Made by a program: the position numbers and the translations under genes. A stretch of 15,805 nucleotides of DNA. Origin: Actinomycetota bacterium. Lineage in GTDB: Bacteria; Actinomycetota; Thermoleophilia; Gaiellales; Gaiellaceae. Shown here one piece after another: positions 7,358 to 13,453 of the stretch. The stretch covers positions 1 through 15,805 of the forward strand of contig VAXT01000181.1 of NCBI GenBank assembly GCA_005883245.1, written 5' to 3'. The notes under the pieces are model-generated. The model had not been told where the DNA came from and searched no databases. It worked only from the letters and a program-made list of their open reading frames with translations. Position 1 is the first letter of the stretch; the number at the start of each line of letters is the position of its first letter.

Positions 7358-8315
7358 GGACCTCTACGACGCGCTCGGCATCTCGCGGGGCGCGTCGCAG
7401 GACGAGATCAAAAAGGCGTACCGCAAGCTCGTCCGCCAGTACCACCCGGACAAGAACCCGGGCGACGAGGAGGCGGAGGAGCGCTTCAAGGAGATCCAGG
7501 GCGCGTACGACGTCCTCTCCGATCCCGAGAAGCGCAAGCAGTACGACGCCTTCGGCTCGGCCGACGGGCGTCCGGGCGGCTTCCCCGGAGGCGGTGCCGG
7601 AGGGTTCGACTTCGACTTCCGGGTCAACGTCTCGTTCGAGGACGCGCTTCGGGGCGTCGAGACGCAGATCCCGGTCGAGCTCGATACGACGTGCCGCGAG
7701 TGCGGCGGCTCCGGCGCGCAGCCGGGCACGGCACCGATCGTCTGCCCGGACTGCCGCGGCCGGGGCGTGATCACCGAGAGCCAGGGCCTCTTCGGCCTCT
7801 CCCACACGTGCCCGCGTTGCCGCGGGAACGGCACCGTGATCGAGAAGCCGTGCCCTCGCTGTCACGGCACCGGTCGCGAGCGGCGAACGAAGCGGTACAA
7901 GGTCAAGATCCCCGCCGGGGTCAAGAACGGGACGCAGATCCGGCTCAAGGGCAAGGGCGAGCCGGGCTACGGCGGCGGGCCCCCGGGCGATTTGATCGTC
8001 GTAACTCGTGTGGCGGACTCGCCGCTCTACAAGCGGCGCGGCTCGGACCTCGAGGTCGAGGTCCCCCTGACGTTTGCCGACGCGGTGCTCGGGGCGAAGG
8101 TCGAGGTGCCGACGCCCGAGGGCCCGGTCTCGCTGAAGGTCCCCGCCGGCTCGGAGAGCGGCAAGCTGTTGCGGATCAAGGGCCGCGGCGCGCCGAAGCT
8201 GAAGGGCAAGGGCAAGGGCGACGTGCTCGCGCGGCTGAAGATCGCGGTGCCCAGGAAGCCGAACAAGAAGGAGCGCGAGCTGCTCGAGGAGCTCCAGAAG
8301 GTGCAGAAGGCGTGA
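7341..8315 (+). CDS. dnaJ: Co-chaperone DnaJ (Hsp40), short linker
   Basis: Stimulates DnaK ATPase and delivers substrates. The start is GTG 7341, preceded by AAGGAGGAGG inside the grpE coding end. Domains in order: J domain (about 6-70) with HPDK (35-38), a brief G/F region (72-93), four zinc-binding repeats CRECGGSG (118-125), CPDCRGRG (135-142), CPRCRGNG (157-164) and CPRCHGTG (171-178), then the two C-terminal beta-barrel domains. At 324 aa it is shorter than usual. The G/F region passes directly from GGFDFDF to RVNVSFEDALRG, without the GDLFG...RRG.D linker of about 30 residues that relatives carry. This could be an in-frame member of the gaps seen in neighbouring genes. It overlaps the next small gene by 4 nt (GTGA). 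Confidence 0.95.
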   Translation: MATRSKDLYDALGISRGASQDEIKKAYRKLVRQYHPDKNPGDEEAEERFKEIQGAYDVLSDPEKRKQYDAFGSADGRPGGFPGGGAGGFDFDFRVNVSFEDALRGVETQIPVELDTTCRECGGSGAQPGTAPIVCPDCRGRGVITESQGLFGLSHTCPRCRGNGTVIEKPCPRCHGTGRERRTKRYKVKIPAGVKNGTQIRLKGKGEPGYGGGPPGDLIVVTRVADSPLYKRRGSDLEVEVPLTFADAVLGAKVEVPTPEGPVSLKVPAGSESGKLLRIKGRGAPKLKGKGKGDVLARLKIAVPRKPNKKERELLEELQKVQKA

Positions 8316-8503
8316 GCAGGCGAAAGCTCGAACGAGCCGCGCTGATCCTGGCCATCCTCTTCGTCACGGCGAGCATCGTCAACGCCATCGATCTCGGGCC
8401 CAAGTGGCTCGCCGTCGTGGTGGGCGTTTTTGCAGCGCTCACGGGCGTGATGGTCCTCGATTGGTACCGAGCCCGGCGACTGAGGACACGGAGAGCTCGC
8501 TGA
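8312..8503 (+). CDS. Small two-helix membrane protein, 63 aa, coupled between dnaJ and hspR
   Basis: I do not recognise this family. The GTG at 8312 overlaps the dnaJ stop as GTGA, and its TGA (8501-8503) overlaps the hspR ATG as TGATG, so dnaJ, this gene and hspR are chained by stop/start overlaps; that geometry is the main evidence that it is translated. The product begins with a basic MSRRKLERAA, has a first helix LILAILFVTASIVNAI (about 11-26), a short polar turn DLGPK, a second helix WLAVVVGVFAALTGVMVLDW (32-51), and a strongly basic tail YRARRLRTRRAR. Positive charges at both ends predict both termini in the cytoplasm. A membrane-associated partner or stress sensor for the chaperone operon is possible but purely inferred. 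Confidence 0.75.
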   Translation: MSRRKLERAALILAILFVTASIVNAIDLGPKWLAVVVGVFAALTGVMVLDWYRARRLRTRRAR

Positions 8504-8973
8504 TGGACGACCGGCCTCGCTACATGATCAGCGTCGCCGCCGACCTCGTCGGGATGCACCCGCAGACGCTGCGCATCTACGAGTCGAAGGGCCTCGTCAC
8601 TCCGCAGCGGACCGCGGGCAACACCCGTCTCTACTCGGAGGCCGACCTCGAGCGCCTGCGTCTCATCCAGCAGCTGACGACCGAGCTCGGGCTCAACCTC
8701 GCCGGCGTCGAGCAAGTGATCCGGCTCGAGGAGCAGATCCGCCGCATGCAGCGCACGATGGAGCGTCTCGAGCGCGACATGCGCGAGGCCATCGCGCAGG
8801 TGCACAAGCAGTACCGCCGCGACCTGGTCCCTTACGACCCTGAAAGGGCGCAACTCGTGCGGGCCCGTAGAGCCCCGTGCCGCCAGCGGTGTCAGGCGTG
8901 GTCGGAGCCCGGCTTCGCCGGGCGTGAGGCCACGCCGGCCAGGAGCGTGAGGACATGGACTTCCAGAGGCTGA
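8503..8973 (+). CDS. hspR: MerR-family heat-shock repressor HspR, with an atypical C-terminal tail
   Basis: HspR represses dnaK-type operons in actinobacteria by binding HAIR operators with DnaK as co-repressor. The ATG at 8503 overlaps the upstream stop (TGATG). The winged-helix MerR domain runs through RPRYMISVAADLVGMHPQTL, RIYESKGLVTPQRTAGNTRL, YSEADLERLRLIQQL and ELGLNLAGVEQVI. A coiled coil (about 75-100) and the conserved VHKQYRRDLVPY end near residue 111. The remaining ~45 residues (from about 8836) are Arg/Pro-rich and unlike HspR tails. They are coded partly by a nested hairpin (8895-8936) and run 19 nt into clpB. I read this tail as non-homologous extension sequence. The regulator is likely autoregulating its own operon, although no HAIR site is visible in the window. 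Confidence 0.9.
   Translation: MDDRPRYMISVAADLVGMHPQTLRIYESKGLVTPQRTAGNTRLYSEADLERLRLIQQLTTELGLNLAGVEQVIRLEEQIRRMQRTMERLERDMREAIAQVHKQYRRDLVPYDPERAQLVRARRAPCRQRCQAWSEPGFAGREATPARSVRTWTSRG
8895..8936. repeat. Nested hairpin in the hspR tail, upstream of clpB
   Basis: Outer stem GGCGTGG (8895-8901) pairs with CCACGCC (8930-8936), and inner stem GCCCGGC (8907-8913) pairs with GCCGGGC (8917-8923) across a TTC loop; all 14 pairs are Watson-Crick. It lies in the non-conserved part of hspR, 5 nt before the clpB Shine-Dalgarno AGGAG (8941-8945). It may be a REP-like element or an mRNA structure that separates hspR from clpB expression. Confidence 0.6.
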
Positions 8974-11302
8974 CGGTCAAATCGCAGGAGGCTATCGCCG
9001 CCGCGCAGGAGCTCGCGCGCCGCCGCGGTAACCCGGAGATCATGCCCGGGCACCTGCTCGTCGCGCTCCTCGACCAGGAGCTGCCGCAGACGCTGCTCGG
9101 CGAACAGGCGGCCGAGGTGCGCGCCAAGGCCGAGGCGGATCTCGCCAGCCTGCCCTCGCTGCAGGGCGCGGCGCAGCAGCCCGGCGCCTCGACCGCGTTC
9201 TCACGCGTCCTCGACCGCGCCGAGAACGAGATGCGCAAGCTCGAGGACGAGTTCGTCTCGACCGAGCACCTGCTGCTCGCGCTCGACGTCGTCCCGCGCG
9301 ACGCGCTGCTCGCGAAGCTGAAGGAAGTCCGCGGCGGCCAGCGCGTCACGTCGCAGGATCCCGAGGGCACGTACCAGGCGCTCGAGAAGTTCGGCCGCGA
9401 CCTGACCGAGCTCGCCGAGCAGGGCAGGCTCGACCCGGTCATCGGCCGCGACGAGGAGATCCGGCGCCTGATCCAGGTGCTGTCGCGGCGCACGAAGAAC
9501 AACCCGGTGCTGATCGGCGATCCGGGCGTGGGGAAGACCGCGATCGTGGAGGGCCTCGCCCAGCGGATCGTGGCCGGCGACGTGCCCGAGGGGCTGAAGG
9601 GCAAGCGCGTCTGGGCGCTCGACATCGGCGCGCTCCTCGCCGGCTCGAAGTACCGCGGCGAGTTCGAGGAGCGGATCAAGGCCGTGCTCGCAGAGATCAA
9701 GAATGCAGCGGGCGAGATCGTCCTCTTCATCGACGAGCTGCACACGATCGTCGGGGCCGGCGCGGCCGAGGGCGCAGTCGACGCCGCGAACCTGCTCAAG
9801 CCGATGCTGGCGCGCGGCGAGCTGCGCGCGATCGGCGCGACGACGCTCGACGAGTACCGCAAGCACATCGAGAAGGACGCCGCGCTCGAGCGCCGGTTCC
9901 AGCCGGTCTTCGTCGGCGAGCCGTCCGTCTCGGACACGATCGCGATCCTGCGCGGGCTCAAGGAGCGCTACGAGGCGCACCACGGCGTGCGCATTCGCGA
10001 CGCGGCACTGGTCGCGGCCGCCGTCCTCTCCGATCGCTACATCTCGGACCGCCAGCTGCCGGACAAGGCGATCGACCTGATCGACGAAGCCGCGTCGCGG
10101 CTGCGCATGGAGATCGACTCCGCCCCGCTCGAGCTCGACGAGGCCGAGCGCCGCGTCCGCCAGCTCGAGATCGAGCTCGCCGCGATGGGCAAGGAGTCGA
10201 AGGAGCGGCGCGAGCCGGTCGAGCGCGAGCTGGCCGAGGCCAAGGAGCGCCGCAACGACCTCGCCGCGCGCTGGTCGCGCGAGAAGGAGGCGCTCGACCG
10301 CGTCAGCGAGATCAAGCGCTCGATCGACGAGCTGCGCATGGAGGCCGAGCGGGCGGAGCGGCATGGCGACCTCCAGCGCGTCGCCGAGATCCGCTACGGC
10401 GAGTTGCCCGAGCTCGAGCGCGAGCTCGAGGAGCGCGTCGAGCCCGAGTTCGAGCCGATGGTCAAGGAAGAGGTCGACGATGACGACGTCGCCGCCGTTG
10501 TTGCCCGCGGGACCGGCATCCCAGTCTCGCGGCTGCTCGAGGGCGAGACCGAGAAGCTGATCCACATGGAGGAGCGGCTGCACCAGCGCGTGGTCGGCCA
10601 GGAGCAGGCCGTCGCGGCGGTGGCCAACGCGCTGCGGCGCGCACGCTCGGGCCTCCAGGATCCGAACCGCCCGATCGGCTCGTTCGTCTTCCTCGGCCCA
10701 ACGGGCGTGGGGAAGACGGAGCTGGCGCGCGCCCTTGCCGAGTTCATGTTCGACGACGAGCGGGCCATGGTTCGCCTGGACTCCTCGACGAGATCGAGAA
10801 GGCCCACCCCGAGGTGTTCAACATCCTGCTCCAGGTGCTCGACGACGGGCGCCTGACCGACGGCCAGGGCCGCACGGTCGACTTCCGGAACACCGTCCTG
10901 ATCATGACCTCGAACGTCCGCACCGAGGAGGCGATGCGCGAGACGTTCCGGCCCGAGTTTCTGAACCGGATCGACGAGATCGTCGAGTTCGAGCCGCTGA
11001 CCCGCGACCAGATCGGCGAGATCGTCGAGCTCCAGCTCGCGCGGCTGCGGGCGCGGCTCGCCGAGCGGGGTCTGTCCCTGGATCTAACCAACGCGGCGAA
11101 GGAGTACCTCGCCGAGGCCGGCTGGGACCCGACCTACGGCGCGCGGCCGTTGAAGCGGGCGATCCAGCGCCTCGTCGAGAACCCGCTCGCGCTGCGGCTC
11201 CTCGAGGGCGAGTTCGAGGAGGGCGACACCGTGCGCGTAGACGTGGAGAGCGGCGAGCTCATGTTCGAGAAAGCTCCCGCAGCAGCACCCGCACCAGCGT
11301 AG
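8955..11302 (+). CDS. clpB: ATP-dependent disaggregase ClpB (Hsp104 family), with missing segment(s) in the second AAA+ domain
   Basis: Hexameric AAA+ chaperone that threads aggregated proteins and hands them to DnaK. The start is ATG 8955 with AGGAG 9 nt upstream. In order: Clp N-domain (MDFQRLTVKSQEAIAAAQEL onward, two repeats), first AAA+ domain with Walker A GDPGVGKT (188-195) and Walker B VLFIDEL, the long coiled-coil M domain that marks ClpB (about 395-520, with LQRVAEIRYGELPELE), then the second AAA+ domain with GPTGVGKT (581-588). The frame breaks after MVRLD (about 10781) and resumes in another frame at LLDEIEKAHPEVFN (10781 on). About 41 residues, including the pore-loop GYVGYEEGG, are missing, a length of 1 mod 3. 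A further short loop seems absent after LIMTSN (10915). The arginine finger FRPEFLNRIDE and the C-terminal D2-small domain are intact. Confidence 0.95.
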
Positions 11303-11312
11303 GAGGAAGACT

Positions 11313-11489
11313 ATGGGGAAGAAGAGTCCTGAAGAGCGGCGTGCTCAACGTGAGGAGTGGGACCGCAACACCCGCGAGTTCGCGGCCATGTACGAGCGCC
11401 TGAAAGCACGTTGGCATGCCGAGGACGAGCGTCGAGAGCGTCGGCGCCGCTTTCTCCGCCGCGTTCTTCCTTTCCGTCGCGCCGCATAG
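11313..11489 (+). CDS. Small basic protein, 58 aa, between clpB and clpS
   Basis: No family recognised. The ATG at 11313 has a near-perfect Shine-Dalgarno TAGGAGGA that begins within the clpB stop codon, and the TAG at 11487-11489 is 21 nt before clpS. The product opens MGKKSPEERRAQREEWDRNT, contains AAMYERLKARW, and ends in a run rich in Arg (ERRERRRRFLRRVLPFRRAA). Charge alternates Arg/Lys with Glu/Asp over the first 40 residues, which suggests one long amphipathic helix or coiled coil followed by a cationic tail. The strong ribosome site, tight spacing and coding-like composition support expression. A nucleic-acid- or chaperone-binding accessory protein is conceivable, but there is no direct evidence. 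Confidence 0.7.
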   Translation: MGKKSPEERRAQREEWDRNTREFAAMYERLKARWHAEDERRERRRRFLRRVLPFRRAA

Positions 11490-11510
11490 CTTGTCCGCAA
11501 CAATCGGGCC

Positions 11511-11810
11511 ATGAGCACGATCGTCGCGCCGGCCGAGGTCGAGGTTCAGGAGCCCGCCTCGGACGAAGGGGTCGAGCAGGAGCGGCCGTGGGTCGTGATC
11601 GTCTGGAACGACCCGATCAACCTCATGTCGTACGTCACCCTCGTCTTCCAGAAGCTCTTCGGCTTCAGCCTCCAGAAGGCGACCCGGCTGATGCTCCAGG
11701 TGCACAACGAGGGCAAGGCGGTCGTCTCCAGCGGGAACCGCGAGAAGTCGGAGCTCGACGTGGCGCGGCTGCACGCGCACGGGCTCTGGGCGACGATGCA
11801 GCAGGACTAG
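11511..11810 (+). CDS. clpS: ATP-dependent Clp protease adaptor ClpS
   Basis: Binds proteins bearing destabilising N-terminal residues and delivers them to the ClpAP/ClpCP unfoldase. The 99-aa product has a flexible acidic N-terminus (1-25), then the ClpS core: VVIVWNDPINLMSYVTLVFQ (28-47), with the Asn/Asp of the N-degron pocket, KATRLMLQVHNEGKAVV (56-72), with the conserved histidine, and DVARLHAHGLWATMQ near the end. It is complete. There is no convincing Shine-Dalgarno before ATG 11511. The TAG stop (11808-11810) lies inside the left copy of the ACTAGTG repeat that bounds the cloverleaf element. clpS beside a DUF2017 gene is the usual actinobacterial arrangement. Confidence 0.95.
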   Translation: MSTIVAPAEVEVQEPASDEGVEQERPWVVIVWNDPINLMSYVTLVFQKLFGFSLQKATRLMLQVHNEGKAVVSSGNREKSELDVARLHAHGLWATMQQD

Positions 11811-11974
11811 TGCCCCTCCCGGCAATGCATGTCGGCCTCTGGCCCGCGATCACGCGGCGCCAGAACCCACCCTCGCTCTTACCAAGGCTACGAGCCTTGG
11901 CTGCGAGCGAGTGCGGCCTCTGGCTTGGTGCTCGCAACCCAGAGACTCGACTGCATCACCGGAAGGGGCACTAG
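11807..11974. mobile_element. MITE-like cloverleaf element (about 160 bp) with CTAG/ACTAGTG target repeat at the clpS-DUF2017 junction
   Basis: The direct repeat ACTAGTG occurs at 11806-11812 and 11970-11976. Between them are terminal inverted repeats TGCCCCTCCCGG (11811-11822) and CCGGAAGGGGCA (11959-11970), 11 of 12 matching. With the palindromic ACTAGT and the inner ATGCA/GTCG pairing they give about 25 bp of closing stem. Inside are three hairpins: (I) TCTGGC-CCGCG-ATCA-CGCGG-c-GCCAGA (11838-11864); (II) CTCGCTC / CCAAGGCT-ACG-AGCCTTGG / GAGCGAG (11872-11911); (III) CTCTGG/TTG ... CAA/CCAGAG (11918-11944). Hairpins I and III begin with the same GGCCTCTGGC. It codes for nothing obvious. 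Excising the element and one repeat leaves clpS TAG overlapping the downstream GTG as TAGTG. The pattern fits a non-autonomous insertion with a 4-bp CTAG duplication; a structured cis-acting RNA is the alternative. Confidence 0.7.
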
Positions 11975-12438
11975 TGTTTTCGCAACGACACTTCCAGCGC
12001 AGGGGAGACGAGGTTCGGCTGCGCCTCGACGCGCACGAGCGCCTGCTGCTGAGCGAGCTCCTCGACGAGCTCGAGCGCCTGCTCGACGACCCGGACGACC
12101 CGGAGCTCAGCCGCCTATTCCCACCCGCATACTCCGAGCCGGCGGACGACGAGCAGTACCGCTCGCTTGTTCGTGACCAGCTCGTCTCGGGCCGCTCGAA
12201 GGCGCTGGCGACCGTCCGCAAGACGCTCGTCGCCGAGACACTCGACCTCGAGCAGGCGGACCAATGGCTGCGCGCGCTGAACGACATGCGACTCGTGCTC
12301 GGAACGCGCTGGGACGTGACGGAGGATCTCGACTACGGGAAGCTCGACGTCGACGAGCCACGCGGGCGCGAGCTGGCGGTCTACGGCTACCTGTCCTGGC
12401 TCCAGGAGCAGCTGGTCGAGGCGCTCGCGCCGACGTAG
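11974..12438 (+). CDS. DUF2017 family protein (ClpS-associated)
   Basis: Function is unknown; the family is an actinobacterial gene regularly found next to clpS, which hints at a role around Clp proteolysis. I chose GTG 11974: it gives the family-like opening (M)FSQRHFQRRGDEVRLRLDAH, and GGAAGGGG (11961-11968, within the right end of the cloverleaf element) provides a Shine-Dalgarno 5 nt upstream. A longer in-frame reading from GTG 11911 would be coded entirely by the element. The 154-aa product is helical and acidic: LLLSELLDELERLLDDPDDP, RLFPPAYSEPADDEQYRSLV, then RWDVTEDLDYGKLDVDEPRG and YLSWLQEQLVEAL. No catalytic motif or membrane segment is seen. The stop lies 13 nt before the next gene. 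Confidence 0.88.
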   Translation: MFSQRHFQRRGDEVRLRLDAHERLLLSELLDELERLLDDPDDPELSRLFPPAYSEPADDEQYRSLVRDQLVSGRSKALATVRKTLVAETLDLEQADQWLRALNDMRLVLGTRWDVTEDLDYGKLDVDEPRGRELAVYGYLSWLQEQLVEALAPT

Positions 12439-12451
12439 ATACGGTCCGCGT

Positions 12452-13213
12452 GTGTCCGAGCCTACGAACGAGGTCTCTCCCGCCGAGCGGACCGTCGGCC
12501 AGCTGATCGCCGATGCGATCAAGCTCTACGGGCACCGGTTCTGGCGCGGGCTCGGGCTCGGGATACCGGCGGCCGCCTTCACCATCGGCGCCTCCTTCCT
12601 CGACGGCGGGGCGCGGGTCGGTTGGGGGATCGTCGTCGGCCCGTTCGCGCTCGCGCTCAGCTACGTCTGGGCGGTCACGGTGGCGACCGATGGGCGGAAC
12701 GCGACCGGGCGGGCACTGATCGTCGGCGCAGTCGCCTTCCTGCCGCTCGCGGCCTCGCGCGTGCTCGTGTTCACCGGGGTCTACTTCGTCGCGCTTGCCT
12801 GGTTCGCGCTCCTCGGCCTCGCCGTTCCGAGCGTCCTTGTCGAAGGGCGGGGCCTCGAGGACGCGCTGCGACACGGCTTCCGGCTCGCGCGAGCCGACTT
12901 CGTCCACGCGTTCGGCACCGTGGCCGCGCTCGCGATCGTCGTCATTGTCTCGATTTTCTCGCTCTCGCTCCTGCTGGCCGGCTTCGGCGCGCAGAGCATC
13001 ACGGCGTCCGCGGTCATGGCCGTCGTCGTCATGTCGCCGCTCTTCTTCCTCGGCTGCGCACTCCTCTATCTCGACCAGAAGGCGCGGTTAGAGTCGGGCT
13101 CACCACGAACAAGGAGGCGCGATGCCCGTCTACATCATGCTCTCGAGCCTGACCGTGCAGGGCGTACAGACGCTGAAATCGAATCCGGACCGGTTGCGCG
13201 AGGTGAACCGTGA
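12452..13213 (+). CDS. Multi-pass membrane protein, unknown function
   Basis: Not recognised beyond a general likeness to integral membrane proteins with a cytoplasmic amphipathic N-terminus. From GTG 12452 the product has a soluble start (ERTVGQLIADAIKLYGHRFW) and about five or six hydrophobic spans: about 33-50, 57-78, 88-108, 109-128, 152-178 and 184-206. LVEGRGLEDALRHGFRLAR (129-147) forms a cytoplasmic loop, similar to the pattern of repeated EG...AL.RS..L segments in YciC-like/glycerophosphodiester membrane-domain proteins. The conserved-looking part ends at LLYLDQKAR (about 211). The last ~30 residues are coded within the following GYD gene in another frame and may carry no selection of their own. 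It follows DUF2017 by 13 nt and is probably co-transcribed. Confidence 0.75.
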   Translation: MSEPTNEVSPAERTVGQLIADAIKLYGHRFWRGLGLGIPAAAFTIGASFLDGGARVGWGIVVGPFALALSYVWAVTVATDGRNATGRALIVGAVAFLPLAASRVLVFTGVYFVALAWFALLGLAVPSVLVEGRGLEDALRHGFRLARADFVHAFGTVAALAIVVIVSIFSLSLLLAGFGAQSITASAVMAVVVMSPLFFLGCALLYLDQKARLESGSPRTRRRDARLHHALEPDRAGRTDAEIESGPVARGEP

Positions 13214-13406
13214 CGTCGAGGAGCTCGGTGCGAAGGTGCTGCACCAGTGGGCCACGCTCGGTCCGTTCGACTTCGTGAACGTCGTCGAGGCACCGGACGC
13301 TGCGACGATCGCCCGCGTGTCGATCGCCCTCGGCGCGCGCGGGAGCGCGAAGCTCCAGACGCTGACGGCGCTCGACATCGAGGAATTCCTGGGCGCAGTC
13401 ACGTAG
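13122..13406 (+). CDS. GYD domain protein
   Basis: Small ferredoxin-like-fold protein of the GYD family (PF08734); molecular role not established. The ATG at 13122 is preceded by a strong Shine-Dalgarno AAGGAGG (13111-13117) 4 nt away. The 94-aa product has the family outline: MPVYIMLSSLTVQGVQTLK, then PDRLREVNRDVEELGAKVLH, LGPFDFVNVVEAPD in place of the LG.YDF...EAPD core, and ARVSIALGARGSAKLQTLTA. Length is typical for the family, with no signal peptide or membrane span. It starts 92 nt inside the end of the upstream membrane-protein frame, an unusually long overlap, so the two may be translationally linked. The family is often a stand-alone stress- or metabolism-associated gene. Confidence 0.9.
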   Translation: MPVYIMLSSLTVQGVQTLKSNPDRLREVNRDVEELGAKVLHQWATLGPFDFVNVVEAPDAATIARVSIALGARGSAKLQTLTALDIEEFLGAVT

Positions 13407-13431
13407 TCCAAATCCGCGCCTGACTGTGCTA

Positions 13432-13450
13432 TGCCTCTCGGCAGGAGGCA
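13432..13450 (+). promoter_or_regulatory. Possible Shine-Dalgarno-masking hairpin before the STAND ATPase gene
   Basis: TGCCTC (13432-13437) can pair with GAGGCA (13445-13450) across a 7-nt loop. The right arm contains most of the GGAGG ribosome site (13444-13448) of the gene starting at 13454. Such a fold could limit translation initiation. It is short and could occur by chance. Confidence 0.3.
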
Positions 13451-13453
13451 GGC

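Noticed and set aside
11499..11504. AACAAT as a -10 box for a leaderless clpS transcript
   Set aside because: Placement before ATG 11511 fits, but there is no matching -35 and the match is poor; clpS is more simply part of the upstream operon.
11882..11900. tRNA gene suggested by the cloverleaf shape
   Set aside because: The closing stem is about 25 bp, the total is ~160 nt, and there is no T-loop TTCRA, no anticodon-arm geometry and no CCA end.
11911..11973. Longer DUF2017 reading from GTG 11911, adding 21 residues
   Set aside because: These codons lie wholly within the cloverleaf element. The family-like N-terminus begins at GTG 11974, which has its own ribosome site.
11806..11976. Integron attC site as the explanation of the imperfect inverted repeat
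   Set aside because: There is no RYYYAAC/GTTRRRY core pair and no cassette-like arrangement; three internal hairpins and a CTAG/ACTAGTG duplication do not fit attC.
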